NCBI RefSeq assembly: GCF_014645655.1
Contig: NZ_BMMD01000004.1
Coordinates: 1-64,000 of the forward strand
From: Agromyces bauzanensis
Lineage (GTDB): Bacteria; Actinomycetota; Actinomycetes; Actinomycetales; Microbacteriaceae
Length of the DNA stretch: 64,000 nucleotides
Direction: 5' to 3'
Each line of letters starts with the position of its first letter. The stretch's first letter is position 1. Positions 28,481 to 38,518 of this stretch are shown piece after piece. Under the pieces are notes generated by a model. That model had not been told where the DNA came from and did not search any database. It saw only the letters and a list, made by a program, of their open reading frames with translations. Made by a program: the position numbers and the translations under genes.

Positions 28481-28508
28481 ACGGCCCCGATCCACTGATC
28501 CGGGCCGT
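28481..28508 (+). terminator. Terminator of the tRNA cluster
   Basis: ACGGCCC and GGGCCGT arms around a partly paired CGATCCACTGATCC loop start 8 nt after tRNA-Val and are followed by TTTCCC. Confidence 0.65.
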
Positions 28509-28663
28509 TTCCCGTTCCGGAGAGGCGGAGTTTCCGGGGCTGGCGGACGTCGGGCCTTACGGCAGAGGGGACACCCCGCTGCCCGCGATACGCTGCACCG
28601 GATGGCCCCCCGTCATTGGGGCGGACGGGCGTTCGCAGGGTGCGCCATGGCGATGGGGGGATC

Positions 28664-29707
28664 ATGCCGCCGGCACGGAAACTCGCGACAGTGACGTTCA
28701 CTGCGGCCGGACTCGCGCTCCTTGCAGCCTGCGTCGGTTCCGCGCGAACCGGTGACCGGGATTCCGGGGGTCAGCCGACACCGGCTGCCGCCGCGCTGAC
28801 GTTCACGGCATCCGGCGACATCGGGGCGACCGCGGAGTCGGCGGAGACGCTCGAGCAGATCCGTTCACTCGACCCCGATCTGCACCTCGCCCTCGGTGAT
28901 CTCTCGTATGGCGGGACCGGAGAGGAGGGCGTGTGGTGCGAGTTCGTCACGGAACGGGTCGGCGCAGGCATCCCGTTCCAACTCCTGTCGGGCAACCACG
29001 AATCCGACGGGCGTAACGGTGACATCGACGCCTTCGCGGACTGCCTGCCGAATCGCCTTCCCGGCCTGGCCGGCGAATACGCCCGGCAGTACTCCCTCGA
29101 CGTTCCTGCGGACACCCCGCTCGTGCGGTTCGTGATGATCTCGCCCGGCCTCACCTTCAGTGATGGCCCGTGGTCGTACGCCCCCGGGTCCGAGCGCTTC
29201 GAATGGACGAGGGAGGCCATCGAGGGCGCGCGCGAGGCCGGGATCCGATGGGTCGTCGTGGGCATGCACAAGCCATGCCTCTCGGTCGGGGACTACGGGT
29301 GCGACCCGGAACCGGAGCTCATCGACCTCCTCGTCTCCAGCGGCGCCGACCTCGTGGTCAGCGGACACGAACACCTCTACCAGCGGACCGTGCAGCTCGG
29401 CCTCGGCGACGCGTGCGCCTCGATCGCGCCCCAGCGCATCAGCGGGGCGTGTGTGGCCGATGACGGGGCCCCGCTTGATCAGGGCCGTGGCACCGCGTTC
29501 GTCACCGTCGGCACCGGAGGGGCGGCGCTGCGCGACGTCCACACCGACGATCCCGACGCGGCGTACTTCAGCGCATGGTCGGGGGCCAATACCGAACCGA
29601 GCTGGGGCAACCTCGAGGTCCGCCTCTCGGAATCGCTCCTCGAGGCGGAGTTCGTCGCTGCCGTCGGCTCCTTCGACGACAGGTTCCGGATCGTCGCTCG
29701 CGATTGA
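28664..29707 (+). CDS. Purple-acid-phosphatase-like metallophosphoesterase lipoprotein
   Basis: A 347-residue secreted phosphoesterase. A signal peptide with lipobox LLAAC (Cys23) predicts a lipid anchor. The five purple-acid-phosphatase motifs are in order: GDIG (SGDIGAT), GDLSY, GNHES, GMH (VVVGMHKP) and GHEH (SGHEHLYQRT). The GDxG/GDxxY form marks PAP rather than the generic GDxH class. It probably releases phosphate outside the cell; the substrate is unknown. The ATG follows a run of Gs (GGGGGG). Single gene between the tRNA cluster and a decayed region. Confidence 0.85.
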   Translation: MPPARKLATVTFTAAGLALLAACVGSARTGDRDSGGQPTPAAAALTFTASGDIGATAESAETLEQIRSLDPDLHLALGDLSYGGTGEEGVWCEFVTERVGAGIPFQLLSGNHESDGRNGDIDAFADCLPNRLPGLAGEYARQYSLDVPADTPLVRFVMISPGLTFSDGPWSYAPGSERFEWTREAIEGAREAGIRWVVVGMHKPCLSVGDYGCDPEPELIDLLVSSGADLVVSGHEHLYQRTVQLGLGDACASIAPQRISGACVADDGAPLDQGRGTAFVTVGTGGAALRDVHTDDPDAAYFSAWSGANTEPSWGNLEVRLSESLLEAEFVAAVGSFDDRFRIVARD

Positions 29708-29765
29708 CGAGGCCGGTCACTCACCAACATGCCGGGCCGAAGTCGACGTGCGCCCAGAATGCCGG

Positions 29766-30187
29766 TCAGAGCTCGTCGCCGGGCAGATCGGCGGCTTGTC
29801 GGATCCAAATCGCAATGCGTCCGTCGTCGAACTCGTCGTCCTCCTGGAGATCGAGATAGCGCACTCGCTCGTGCTTGGATTCCCCGGAGGACGGGGATCC
29901 AGGCTTGACCCATTCAGCCAGGTCACTCGCACGTACCGGGTGAAGCAGTGGTAGCTGAGGAACCATCCGTTGCCTTCGATGCCGTAGTGCGGCGAGTTCC
30001 AGCGCACCGCCATGCGGACATCGGGGACCGTCCGCACGACGAGGTCGTGCAGGCGCTGACCAACGTGCTGTTTCCAGCCCGGCATCGCACGGAGATACGC
30101 GTTGACGGGCTCGTCGCCGTCGCCCTTCGGGATCTGCGGGTTGCCGCCGGCCAACAGTCGCGGCTCCGCTGAGGTCTGCTCTGCCAT
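29766..30187 (-). pseudogene. DUF1801 protein gene with a frameshift
   Basis: The first ~95 codons from the ATG at 30187 (PGWKQHVGQRLHDLVVRTVP, then NGWFLSYHCFTRYVRVTWLNG) are a normal DUF1801 domain. The expected C-terminus (GESKHERVRYLDLQEDDEFDDGR to ADLPGDEL) is intact in the +1/-1 frame. The shift lies around 29890-29910, in a run of Gs and Cs, so it could be a genuine mutation or a one-base sequencing error. If corrected, the protein would have about 140 residues. Confidence 0.65.
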
Positions 30188-30229
30188 ACGCGGGATGCTA
30201 GTCCTCCTCGCACGGAGCCTCCGACGTTG

Positions 30230-30494
30230 GGCGTCGAGTCCGAGATGAGCCGGGTGCCGCAGCTGCCGCGTCGGCGTGCCACGACGCCATTCAGGCGGAG
30301 CTGGAATCCCGTGACGTCGCCGCGATCGAGGTGTCGCGTCCTTCGAGGTCGTCCCGGCCGGCGGCGACGCCTACCAGGCGACCGGGGCCGCGGTCTTCGA
30401 GGGCACCGACGGATCGACGCACCATGCCGACGCACGATGCACGGTCAGGGCCGACGACGGCTCGTTGCGCGCGACGGCCATTCGGATCCAGGAC
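30230..30494 (+). pseudogene. Decayed fragment of a small exported-type protein
   Basis: Two reading frames together give a coherent ~85-residue C-terminal domain: SACHDAIQAELESRDVAAIEV in one, then after a shift near 30325 FEVVPAGGDAYQATGAAV to ADARCTVRADDGSLRATAIRI in another. The paired cysteines and short beta strands resemble small Actinobacteria-specific secreted proteins of unknown function. No start codon, signal peptide or stop in the right place remains. Confidence 0.4.
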
Positions 30495-30940
30495 TGGCGC
30501 TACTTCTCGGCCGCCACGTCGTCGAACACGACCTCGGTCGCGTTGACGCGGCGGTCTTCCACCGGGGTCGGGGCCTCGAGGTGCAGGGCACCGCTCGGCA
30601 CGATGCCGGGACACCTCGCGCGGTGTGCTGGGGTGATCGGCAGAGTCGGCCACGGCCGGCTCCTGGTGCAGATGCTCGCGAGCTCGGGAGCCGCCCCCGC
30701 GATTGCGAGCCGAAGCTCCTTGGTGCGACGCGCCGGCCGGATGAACCAGCCGTTGTCGCGCAGGTGGCGATTGATCTCTCCCGAGATCGCCTCTCGCCTC
30801 CTTCGCCCGCCGAACGGCGCCGTCGCGTGAGGCCCCTCCCCGGCAGAGAAGTATCGAGAATCGCTTCTCGAGACACGATTGCCAGAAGCGAGAAGACGCG
30901 CGAGGCGTGAGCCGCGGCGGGTGGCGTGATCCGGTCGCAC
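30495..30940. other. Non-coding or decayed stretch upstream of thrS
   Basis: No intact gene is visible on either strand. Frames open here but show no recognisable domain and are probably high-GC artefacts or unrecognisable remnants. One perfect inverted repeat, TCGAGAA-TCGC-TTCTCGA, lies at 30854-30871, about 70 nt before the thrS -10. Its role is unknown. Confidence 0.4.
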
Positions 30941-30946
30941 TACAGT
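30941..30946 (+). promoter_or_regulatory. -10 element of the thrS promoter
   Basis: TACAGT, 37 nt before the thrS GTG. No T-box (no specifier loop or TGGN antiterminator) is visible in the short leader. Confidence 0.4.
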
Positions 30947-30983
30947 TGAAGGGTTCGTCTCGACTCACAGGGAGTGGATCACA

Positions 30984-32930
30984 GTGGCCGACGGCTTCGA
31001 GCTCTTCACTGATCGATCCGTTGTCGCGATGCGCGTCAACGGCGAGCTCAAGGACCTCGCCACGACGGTGACCGACGCCGATGTCGTCGAGCCCGTGACG
31101 ATCGACTCACCCGACGGCCTGAGCATCCTTCGGCACTCGACCGCGCACGTGCTCGCGCAGGCCGTGCAGGCGGTGAACCCCGAGGCGAAGCTCGGCATCG
31201 GCCCGCCCGTCACCGACGGCTTCTACTACGACTTCGACGTGACCGAGCCGTTCACGCCCGACGACCTCAAGGCCCTCGACAGGGAGATGGCCCGCATCGT
31301 CCGCTCGGGGCAGCGGTTCGTGCGGCGCGTCGTGTCCGACGACGAGGCCCGCGCCGAGCTCGCGAACGAGCCGTACAAGCTCGAGCTCATCGGGCTGAAG
31401 GGCCACGCGACCGGCACCGAGCAGTTCGAGGAGAGCGAGACTGTGGAGGTCGGCGGCGCCGAGCTCACGATCTACGACAACGTCGACCCGAAGTCGGGGG
31501 AGACCGTCTGGAAGGATCTCTGCCGCGGACCGCACCTGCCGAACACCCGGACGATCGGCAACGGCTGGGCGCTCTCCCGGGTGGCGGCCGCGTACTGGCG
31601 CGGGTCCGAGAAGAACCCTCAGTTGCAGCGCATCTACGGCACCGCATGGCCGACGAAGGACGAACTTCGGGTCCACCAGCATCGCCTCGAGGAGGCGGCC
31701 AGGCGCGATCACCGCAAGCTCGGCACCGAACTCGACCTCTTCTCGTTCCCGGAGGAGATCGGGTCGGGCCTGCCGGTCTTCCACCCCAAGGGCGGCATCA
31801 TCAAGCGCGAGATGGAGGACTACGTCCGCCGCCGCCACATCGAGGAGGGCTTCCAGTACGTCTCGACGCCGCACATCGCGAAGGCGCACGTCTTCGAGCT
31901 GTCGGGCCACCTGCCGTACTACAAGGACACCATGTTCCCGCCGATGGAGCTCGAGAACAGCGAGTACTACCTGAAGGCGATGAACTGCCCGATGCAGAAC
32001 CTCATCTTCCGGTCGCGCGGCCGCTCCTATCGCGAGCTGCCCCTGCGCTTCTTCGAGTTCGGCACCGTCTACCGCTACGAGAAGTCGGGCGTCGTGCAGG
32101 GGCTCACCCGGGTGCGCGGACTCACCCAGGACGACTCGCACAGCTACGTCACGCCCGAGCAGGCGCCCAGCGAGATCGAGCACCTCCTCGACTTCGTGCT
32201 CGGCCTGCTGCGCGACTTCGGGCTCGACGACTTCTACCTCGAGCTGTCCACCCGCGACGCGGACTCCGACAAGTTCAAGGGCTCCGACGAGCAGTGGGAG
32301 GACGCGACGGACGTCCTGCGCGAGGTCGCCGAGGCATCCGGGCTCGAGCTCGTGCCCGACCCGGGCGGCGCCGCCTTCTACGGGCCGAAGATCTCGGTGC
32401 AGGCGCGCGACGCCATCGGCCGCACCTGGCAGATGTCGACCATCCAGTACGACTTCAACCAGCCCGAGGGCTTCGGCCTCGAGTACACCGCGGCCGACGG
32501 CACGCACCAGCAGCCGGTCATGATCCACTCGGCGAAGTTCGGCTCGATCGAGCGGTTCTTCGGCGTGCTCACCGAGCACTACGCAGGCGCGTTCCCGGTC
32601 TGGCTCTCGCCCGTGCAGGTGGTCGGCATCCCGGTGGCCGACGAGTACGCCGAGTACCTCGGCGGCATCATCGACGAACTCCGTCGCGCGGGCGTGCGCG
32701 CCGAGCTCGACACGAGCGACGACCGCATGCAGAAGAAGATCCGAACGCACACCCAGCAGAAGGTGCCCTTCCAGCTCATCACGGGCGAGATCGACCGCGC
32801 CGGCGCGACCGTGAGCTTCCGGTTCCGCGACGGCAGCCAGGAGAACGGCGTGCCGATCGCAGAGGCCGTCAGGCGCATCCTGGCGGCCATCGACGATCGC
32901 CGCCAGGTGATGACGAAGGACGATCTCTGA
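30984..32930 (+). CDS. thrS: Threonine-tRNA ligase
   Basis: Charges tRNA-Thr. The 648-residue protein has a short TGS-like N-terminus (1-55), the editing domain with [10 protein letters not shown], the second additional domain, the class II catalytic core with the zinc cysteine in [10 protein letters not shown] and [12 protein letters not shown] as motif 2, and the anticodon-binding domain after [13 protein letters not shown] start after GGGAG. The next gene (HIT) starts one base after its stop. Confidence 0.97.
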   Translation: MADGFELFTDRSVVAMRVNGELKDLATTVTDADVVEPVTIDSPDGLSILRHSTAHVLAQAVQAVNPEAKLGIGPPVTDGFYYDFDVTEPFTPDDLKALDREMARIVRSGQRFVRRVVSDDEARAELANEPYKLELIGLKGHATGTEQFEESETVEVGGAELTIYDNVDPKSGETVWKDLCRGPHLPNTRTIGNGWALSRVAAAYWRGSEKNPQLQRIYGTAWPTKDELRVHQHRLEEAARRDHRKLGTELDLFSFPEEIGSGLPVFHPKGGIIKREMEDYVRRRHIEEGFQYVSTPHIAKAHVFELSGHLPYYKDTMFPPMELENSEYYLKAMNCPMQNLIFRSRGRSYRELPLRFFEFGTVYRYEKSGVVQGLTRVRGLTQDDSHSYVTPEQAPSEIEHLLDFVLGLLRDFGLDDFYLELSTRDADSDKFKGSDEQWEDATDVLREVAEASGLELVPDPGGAAFYGPKISVQARDAIGRTWQMSTIQYDFNQPEGFGLEYTAADGTHQQPVMIHSAKFGSIERFFGVLTEHYAGAFPVWLSPVQVVGIPVADEYAEYLGGIIDELRRAGVRAELDTSDDRMQKKIRTHTQQKVPFQLITGEIDRAGATVSFRFRDGSQENGVPIAEAVRRILAAIDDRRQVMTKDDL

Positions 32931-32931
32931 C

Positions 32932-33495
32932 GTGGGCGCCTACCAGGCCGACGAGTTCGAGGGCGTGCCGACGGATGCCGCGGCCGACATCGCCGGGGTC
33001 CCCGACGCGTTCCAGCGGCTCTGGACCCCGCATCGACTCGTCTACATCCAGCACGGACAGCAACCCAACGAGCACGCCTGCCCGTTCTGCCGCGCGCCCG
33101 AGCTGAGCGACGAGGAGTCGCTCATCGTCGCGCGCGGCACGCACGCGTTCGTGCTGCTCAACCTGTACCCCTACAACAGCGGTCACCTGCTCGTGTGCCC
33201 ATACCGCCACGTCGCCACGTACGACGAGGCGTCGCCCGAGGAGGTCGCCGAGATCGGCGAGCTCACCCAGGTCGCCATGCGCGTCGTGAAGCAGGTCTCG
33301 AGGTGCGACGGCTTCAACATCGGCATGAACCAGGGTCGCATCGCCGGCGCGGGCATCGCCGAGCACCTGCACCAGCACATCGTGCCGAGGTGGGCGCTCG
33401 ATTCCAACTTCTTCCCGATCATCGCCGGAACGAAGGCGCTGCCGCGCCTGCTCGGCGAGGTCCGGCACGAGATCGCCGAGGCCTGGCCGGCCTGA
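32932..33495 (+). CDS. HIT family hydrolase, probable Ap4A phosphorylase type
   Basis: A 187-residue histidine-triad protein with HLHQHI at 145-150 and a CPFC pair (50-53) that probably binds zinc. The gene after thrS in mycobacteria encodes an Ap4A phosphorylase of this type; Ap4A is a by-product of aminoacyl-tRNA synthetases, so the pairing with thrS makes sense. That function is transferred from the family. GTG start one base after the thrS stop (coupled). In contrast to mycobacteria, pdxS rather than pgsA follows. Confidence 0.9.
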   Translation: MGAYQADEFEGVPTDAAADIAGVPDAFQRLWTPHRLVYIQHGQQPNEHACPFCRAPELSDEESLIVARGTHAFVLLNLYPYNSGHLLVCPYRHVATYDEASPEEVAEIGELTQVAMRVVKQVSRCDGFNIGMNQGRIAGAGIAEHLHQHIVPRWALDSNFFPIIAGTKALPRLLGEVRHEIAEAWPA

Positions 33496-33590
33496 CCACC
33501 CGGCGCCGGGCGCGGCATCCGTTGGCCACCGTGTCCAGTGAGCGGCACCACGACTTCCATCGCGGCGTCTGCCGCCCTCACCCCGACGAT

Positions 33591-33596
33591 TAGGAT
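33591..33596 (+). promoter_or_regulatory. -10 element for a leaderless pdxST transcript
   Basis: TAGGAT ends exactly 6 nt before the pdxS ATG, with no ribosome site between. It starts a new unit after the thrS-HIT pair. Confidence 0.5.
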
Positions 33597-33602
33597 TGAC
33601 CC

Positions 33603-34520
33603 ATGACCGAGCACTCCGTCCCCGCGCCCGCCGCCACCTCGCAGACCGGCTCGAGCCGCGTCAAGCGCGGCCTCGCCGAGATGCTGAAGGGCGGCGTCAT
33701 CATGGACGTCGTCACGCCCGAGCAGGCGCGCATCGCCGAGGACGCCGGCGCCGTGGCGGTGATGGCGCTCGAGCGCGTGCCCGCCGACATCCGCGCGCAG
33801 GGCGGCGTCGCCCGCATGAGCGACCCCGACCTCATCGAGGCGATCATCGCCGAGGTCTCCATCCCCGTCATGGCGAAGGCGCGCATCGGGCACTTCGTCG
33901 AGGCGCAGGTGCTGCAGGCGCTCGACGTCGACTACATCGACGAGTCCGAGGTGCTCTCGCCCGCCGACTACGTGAACCACATCGACAAGTGGCAGTTCAA
34001 CACCCCGTTCGTGTGCGGTGCCACCAACCTCGGCGAGGCGCTGCGCCGCATCAACGAGGGCGCCGCCATGATCCGCTCGAAGGGCGAGGCCGGCACGGGC
34101 GACGTGTCCGAGGCCACCAGGCACATCCGCAAGATCACGGGCGAGATCAACCAGCTGAAGTCGATGACGCGCGACGAGGTCTACGTCGCCGCCAAGGAGC
34201 TGCAGGCCCCCTACGAGCTCGTGCTCGAGGTCGCCGAGACCGGCAAGCTCCCGGTCGTGCTCTTCACTGCCGGTGGCGTCGCGACGCCGGCGGATGCCGC
34301 GATGATGATGCAGCTCGGCGCCGACGGCGTCTTCGTGGGCTCGGGCATCTTCAAGTCGGGCAACCCCGAGCAGCGCGCCGCAGCCATCGTCAAGGCCACC
34401 ACCTTCTACGACGACCCGTCGGTGATCGCGGATGTCTCGCGCGGCCTGGGCGAGGCCATGGTCGGCATCAACGTCGGCGACCTCGCCGCTCCGCACCGGC
34501 TCGCCGAGCGCGGCTGGTGA
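33603..34520 (+). CDS. pdxS: Pyridoxal 5'-phosphate synthase lyase subunit
   Basis: Builds PLP from ribose 5-phosphate, glyceraldehyde 3-phosphate and ammonia supplied by PdxT. The 305 residues include the Schiff-base Lys92 ([10 protein letters not shown]), Asp35 ([11 protein letters not shown]) and the second lysine in [12 protein letters not shown]. The family is highly conserved. The leaderless-type ATG lies 6 nt after a -10. The stop overlaps pdxT (GTGA). Confidence 0.97.
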   Translation: MTEHSVPAPAATSQTGSSRVKRGLAEMLKGGVIMDVVTPEQARIAEDAGAVAVMALERVPADIRAQGGVARMSDPDLIEAIIAEVSIPVMAKARIGHFVEAQVLQALDVDYIDESEVLSPADYVNHIDKWQFNTPFVCGATNLGEALRRINEGAAMIRSKGEAGTGDVSEATRHIRKITGEINQLKSMTRDEVYVAAKELQAPYELVLEVAETGKLPVVLFTAGGVATPADAAMMMQLGADGVFVGSGIFKSGNPEQRAAAIVKATTFYDDPSVIADVSRGLGEAMVGINVGDLAAPHRLAERGW

Positions 34521-35164
34521 CGACGCTCCGCAGCGAATCGATCGGCGCGGGGGAGACGGCTGCGGTCGGCCCCCGGGTCGGCGTCCTTGCGCTCCAGGGC
34601 GACTTCCGCGAGCACGCGCACCTGCTGGCGCGGCTGGGCGCCCACGTGTCGCTCGTGCGTCGGCCGGAGGAGCTCGCGACAGTCGACGGCCTGGTGATCC
34701 CGGGCGGCGAGTCGACCGTCATGGACAAGCTGTCGCGCGCCTACGGACTCGCCGAGCCGTTGAAGCGCGCCATCGCCGGCGGCCTGCCCGTGTACGGCAC
34801 CTGTGCCGGCCTCATCATGCTCGCCGACACGATCCTCGATGCGATCGCCGGCCAGCAGACGCTCGGCGGGCTCGACGTGGTGGTGCGGCGCAACGCATTC
34901 GGCTCGCAGAACCAGTCGTTCGAGACCGATCTCGACATCCCCGCGCTCGGCGACGAGCCGGTGCACGCGGTGTTCATCCGCGGGCCGGTCGTCGAATCGG
35001 TCGGACCGGCGGCGACGCCGCTCGCTGCCCTGCCTGACGGACGTGTCGTCGCGGTCGAGCAGGGCAACCTCCTCGGCACCAGCTTCCACCCCGAGATCAC
35101 GGGGGAGTACCGCTTCCACGAGTACTTCCTCGGGACGGTGCGAAACCGTACGCTGAACGGATGA
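34517..35164 (+). CDS. pdxT: Pyridoxal 5'-phosphate synthase glutaminase subunit
   Basis: Hydrolyses glutamine and channels ammonia to PdxS. The 215-residue class I glutaminase has the start signature [12 protein letters not shown] (22-33), nucleophile Cys96 (GTCAGLI), and His191 and Glu193 (FHPEIT). The N-terminal ~20 residues from the overlapping GTG are an extension; a later start is possible but has no better signal. It overlaps pdxS by 4 nt and the next gene by 4 nt. Confidence 0.96.
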   Translation: MTTLRSESIGAGETAAVGPRVGVLALQGDFREHAHLLARLGAHVSLVRRPEELATVDGLVIPGGESTVMDKLSRAYGLAEPLKRAIAGGLPVYGTCAGLIMLADTILDAIAGQQTLGGLDVVVRRNAFGSQNQSFETDLDIPALGDEPVHAVFIRGPVVESVGPAATPLAALPDGRVVAVEQGNLLGTSFHPEITGEYRFHEYFLGTVRNRTLNG

Positions 35165-35688
35165 CTCGGTACATCGCGCTCCTGCGCGGCGTGAACGTGG
35201 GCGGCATCACCATCCGCTCGGCGGACCTGCGGGAACTGTTCGAGGGACTCGGGTTCGACGGCGTGCGCACCGTGCTCGCGAGCGGCAACGTCGCGTTCAC
35301 GGCCGAGGGAGCGGATGCCGCGGCGCTCAAGTCCCGCATCGAACGCGCGCTCTCCGACCGCTTCGGCTACGACGCCTGGATCGTGCTCATCACGCACGAC
35401 GACCTCCGGGCCGCCATCGACGGATTCCCCTTCGATGCCGAGGACGCGCACCGGCAGCCGTACGTCGTCTTCACCTCGGAGCCAGCCGTGCTCGACGAAC
35501 TCCTCGATGACCCCGGCCGCTTCGACCCCGACGTCGACCCGATCGCCGGCGGGCACGGCGTCGTCTACTGGAATCCGGTGAAGGGCACCACCGTCGACAC
35601 TCCCTTCGCCAAGCTCCTCGGCAGGGCGAAGTTCAAGCCGACGACCACCAACCGCAACCTCCGTACGCTGCACAAGCTCGTCGACTGA
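35161..35688 (+). CDS. DUF1697 domain-containing protein
   Basis: A 175-residue protein with the family start [15 protein letters not shown], the ALASGNVAF strand and the FKPTTTNRNLRTLHKL end. Members are common, short, soluble proteins of unknown function. The ATG overlaps the pdxT stop (ATGA), so it is translated with the PLP operon. Confidence 0.9.
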   Translation: MTRYIALLRGVNVGGITIRSADLRELFEGLGFDGVRTVLASGNVAFTAEGADAAALKSRIERALSDRFGYDAWIVLITHDDLRAAIDGFPFDAEDAHRQPYVVFTSEPAVLDELLDDPGRFDPDVDPIAGGHGVVYWNPVKGTTVDTPFAKLLGRAKFKPTTTNRNLRTLHKLVD

Positions 35689-35754
35689 CGTCGCGACCTC
35701 GTTTCGGGGATGACCCGGAGGCGATCGGCCGCGGCATCCGCTTCGCTGGAGGTC

Positions 35755-36486
35755 ATGACCGAACGCCTTCCCTCGACCGGCGCGCCCGCCGCGCCCGACG
35801 CCCCCGCCACCCCCTGCCGCAGCGACGAGGTGGTGCTGATCCACCTGGTGTTCCGCCGACTGTTCGGCGATGCACCGGGACTCGTGCGCGACGTGGCGCC
35901 CGGCGATGTCGATCGGGCGGCCTTCCTGGCCCGGCACCTGCTCGGCCTCACCGAGATGCTGCACACGCACCATCGCGCGGAGGACGCCTTCTTCTGGGAC
36001 CGGATGGCCGAGCGCGCGCCCGCGTGCGGACTGCACGTGACCGCCATGCGCCGCCAGCACGAGGCGCTGTCCGACGAGCTCGACGTCGTCGACGCGCTCG
36101 TCGACGACTGGAAGGCCGAAGCCGACGTCATCGCCGCCGAACACCTCGCGGTCGCGCTCGACCAGGTCGATCGCGCGCTCGCCGTGCACCTCGACGACGA
36201 GGAGCGCGACGCCTTCCCGGTGCTCGACGAGGTGTTGAGTGAGGTCGAGTGGGACGAGATCAGCGCCGAGGTGGGGCGTGAGCGGCCGGCGCTTCCGCTG
36301 TTCCTGCTGGTCGGGCTGATCATGGACAGCCTCCCCGAGAGCGAGCGCGACGCGTGGATTGCACGCGAGCTGCCCTGGCCGATGCGCGCGGCGTACCGGC
36401 TGGTGGGCCGGCGGAGCTACGAGCGACAGCTGCAGCGCCTGCGCCCCGCCGCGTCCTCGCCGAAGGGCTCCCGTCCGCTGGCTTAG
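35755..36486 (+). CDS. Hemerythrin domain-containing protein
   Basis: A 243-residue helical protein. The iron-binding pattern of a hemerythrin-like cation-binding domain is visible: HLVF near 29, [12 protein letters not shown] (about 79-90), [12 protein letters not shown] (about 106-117) and [12 protein letters not shown] (about 159-170). It may bind a di-iron centre and sense oxygen or store iron. A GTG/ATG at 35710 would add 15 residues. Neither start has a well-spaced ribosome site; MTERL fits the family better. Confidence 0.85.
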   Translation: MTERLPSTGAPAAPDAPATPCRSDEVVLIHLVFRRLFGDAPGLVRDVAPGDVDRAAFLARHLLGLTEMLHTHHRAEDAFFWDRMAERAPACGLHVTAMRRQHEALSDELDVVDALVDDWKAEADVIAAEHLAVALDQVDRALAVHLDDEERDAFPVLDEVLSEVEWDEISAEVGRERPALPLFLLVGLIMDSLPESERDAWIARELPWPMRAAYRLVGRRSYERQLQRLRPAASSPKGSRPLA

Positions 36487-36489
36487 AAT
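36484..36489 (+). promoter_or_regulatory. -10 element of the yebC-ruvCAB promoter
   Basis: TAGAAT overlaps the hemerythrin gene's stop codon and lies 32 nt before the yebC ATG. The leader carries GGGAGA. Confidence 0.5.
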
Positions 36490-36521
36490 GTCGGGGTACC
36501 GACCACCCAGACGGGAGACAC

Positions 36522-37280
36522 ATGTCCGGGCATTCCAAGTGGGCGACGACCAAGCACAAGAAAGCGATCATCGACTCGCGCCGTGCGAAGTCGTTCGCGA
36601 AGCTCATCAAGAACATCGAGGTGGCCGCCAAGATGGGCGGCGCCGACCTCTCCGGCAACCCGACGCTCGTCGACGCCGTGCAGAAGGCGAAGAAGACCTC
36701 CGTTCCGAACGACAACATCGACCGTGCCATCAAGCGCGGCGCCGGGCTCACCGGTGAGTCCATCGAGTACACGACCATCATGTACGAGGGCTACGGGCCG
36801 AACGGCGTCGCCCTCCTCATCGAGTGCCTCACCGACAACCGGAACCGCGCCGCCGCCGAGGTGCGCACGCTCATGACCCGCAACGGCGGCACGATGGCCG
36901 ACCCGGGCTCGGTCGCCTACAACTTCGCGCGCAAGGGCGTCATCGTCGTGCCGGCCGACGGCACGACCGAAGACGACGTGCTCGCCGCCGTCCTCGACGC
37001 CGGCGCCGAGGAGGTCACCGACGAGGGCGAGACCTTCGAGGTCATCACCGAGGCATCCGACATGGTGGCCGCCCGCACCGCACTCCAGGCGGCGGGCATC
37101 GACTACGACTCCGCCGACGCCGCGTTCGTGCCCAACCTCAAGGTCGAGATCGACGCAGACACCGCACGCAAGGTGTTCCGGCTCATCGACGCCCTGGAAG
37201 ACAGCGACGACGTGCAGAACGTCTACAGCAACTTCGACCTGTCGCCCAAGGTCCAGGCCGAGCTCGAGGCCGAGGACTAG
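36522..37280 (+). CDS. yebC: YebC/PmpR family protein
   Basis: A 252-residue protein with the invariant start [18 protein letters not shown] and the core [10 protein letters not shown] and [11 protein letters not shown]. Long annotated as a transcriptional regulator; recent work on the family ties it to translation of polyproline stretches. It is first in the yebC-ruvC-ruvA-ruvB operon, an order conserved across bacteria. Confidence 0.95.
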   Translation: MSGHSKWATTKHKKAIIDSRRAKSFAKLIKNIEVAAKMGGADLSGNPTLVDAVQKAKKTSVPNDNIDRAIKRGAGLTGESIEYTTIMYEGYGPNGVALLIECLTDNRNRAAAEVRTLMTRNGGTMADPGSVAYNFARKGVIVVPADGTTEDDVLAAVLDAGAEEVTDEGETFEVITEASDMVAARTALQAAGIDYDSADAAFVPNLKVEIDADTARKVFRLIDALEDSDDVQNVYSNFDLSPKVQAELEAED

Positions 37281-37289
37281 GCCGTCGCC

Positions 37290-37901
37290 GTGCGCGTGCT
37301 CGGCATCGACCCCGGCCTCACGCGCTGCGGCGTCGGAGTGGTCGACGTCGAGCCGAACCGCACCGCGCGGCTCGTCGACGTCGTCGTGCTGCGATCGCCC
37401 GCCGGCCTCGACACGCCCAGGCGACTGGCCCGCATCGCCGACGGGATCGAGGCGATCCTCGATGAGCATCGTCCGGAGGCGGTCGCGCTCGAGCGGGTCT
37501 TCGCGAGGTCGGATGTCTCGACCATCATGGGCACCGCCCAGATCTCGGGCGTGGCCATGCTCATCGCCGCGCGCCGGGCGCTGCCCGTGGCCATGCACAC
37601 GCCGAGCGAGGTGAAGGCTGCGATCACGGGCTACGGGCGCGCCGACAAGGCGCAGGTCGGCGCGATGGTCGCGCGAATCCTCGGCCTCGATGCGGTCCCG
37701 AAGCCGGCGGATGCCGCCGATGCGCTCGCCCTCGCCATCTGCCACGCCTGGCGCACCGGGGGAGTGGCGGGCGCTGCGATGGTCGAGGCGGGATCGGCGA
37801 CGACGGCGGATGCCGCGGCGCCCACGCCGGCTCAGCGCGCGTGGCTCGCCGCGGAGCGTTCCGCCGCCGTGTCGGGGGCGGCCCGTAGGCTGAAGGAGTG
37901 A
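37290..37901 (+). CDS. ruvC: Holliday junction endodeoxyribonuclease RuvC
   Basis: Resolves Holliday junctions. Acidic residues of the RNase H-like site: Asp7 (GIDPGLT), Glu in [10 protein letters not shown] (about 70) and the Asp pair in [14 protein letters not shown]. The 203 residues include an Ala-rich C-terminal tail beyond the usual ~165-residue core. GTG start 9 bp after yebC. The stop overlaps ruvA by 4 nt. Confidence 0.95.
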   Translation: MRVLGIDPGLTRCGVGVVDVEPNRTARLVDVVVLRSPAGLDTPRRLARIADGIEAILDEHRPEAVALERVFARSDVSTIMGTAQISGVAMLIAARRALPVAMHTPSEVKAAITGYGRADKAQVGAMVARILGLDAVPKPADAADALALAICHAWRTGGVAGAAMVEAGSATTADAAAPTPAQRAWLAAERSAAVSGAARRLKE

Positions 37902-38518
37902 TCTCCTCTCTTCGAGGCCGCGTGCTCGCCGCGGCCGGCAGCTCGATCGTGATCGAGGTCGGCGGCGTCGGCCTCCACGTGAACGCCACGCCCGCGCTCG
38001 CGCTCGCGAGCCGCGAGGGCAGCGACCTCACGGTGCACACGAGCCTCATCGTGCGGGAGGACGCACTGACGCTGTTCGGCTTCGCGACGCGCGACGAACT
38101 CGAGGTCTTCGAGCTGCTGATCGGCGTCACGGGCGTCGGCCCCAAGTCGGCGCTCGGGGTGCTCTCGGCGCTGTCTCCCGAGCAGGTCGCCGCCGCGGTG
38201 CAGGCCGACGACGACGCCGTGTTCCGCAAGGTCAGCGGCATCGGGCCGAAGACCGCGAAGCTCATCACGGTGTCGCTCGCCGGCAAGCTCGTCGCAACGA
38301 CGACGAGGCGGGCGCCGGCCGCGATCAGCACCGGCGGCGTGGCCGAGAGCGTGCTCGCCGCGCTCACGGGCCTCGGCTGGTCGGAGCGCGTGGCGGCCGA
38401 GGCCGTCGAGGAGACCATGGCCGCGGCATCCGACACCGAGACCGCGTCCGTGCCGGCGCTCCTGCGCCTCACGCTGACGCGACTCGGTCCCGCGCAGCAG
38501 GCCGGACGGGCGCGATGA
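37898..38518 (+). CDS. ruvA: Holliday junction branch migration protein RuvA
   Basis: Binds four-way junctions and loads RuvB. The 206-residue protein has the OB-fold N-terminal domain ([12 protein letters not shown]), two helix-hairpin-helix motifs ([26 protein letters not shown]) and a C-terminal RuvB-binding domain. The GTG overlaps ruvC (GTGA). GAAGGA before it serves as ribosome site, and a TAGGCT hexamer 6 nt upstream could add a second, internal promoter. Confidence 0.95.
   Translation: MISSLRGRVLAAAGSSIVIEVGGVGLHVNATPALALASREGSDLTVHTSLIVREDALTLFGFATRDELEVFELLIGVTGVGPKSALGVLSALSPEQVAAAVQADDDAVFRKVSGIGPKTAKLITVSLAGKLVATTTRRAPAAISTGGVAESVLAALTGLGWSERVAAEAVEETMAAASDTETASVPALLRLTLTRLGPAQQAGRAR

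Noticed and set aside
30854-30871. Possible SOS (LexA) box before thrS
   Set aside because: The actinobacterial box needs TCGAAC-N4-GTTCGA; this dyad has TCGAGAA arms and no SOS gene follows.
30500-30940. Minus-strand frame upstream of thrS as a gene
   Set aside because: Despite a few protein-like stretches, it has no start signal, no recognisable domain and poor codon bias.
30947-30983. T-box riboswitch for thrS
   Set aside because: The leader is under 40 nt, too short for a specifier stem and antiterminator, and the TGGN element is missing.
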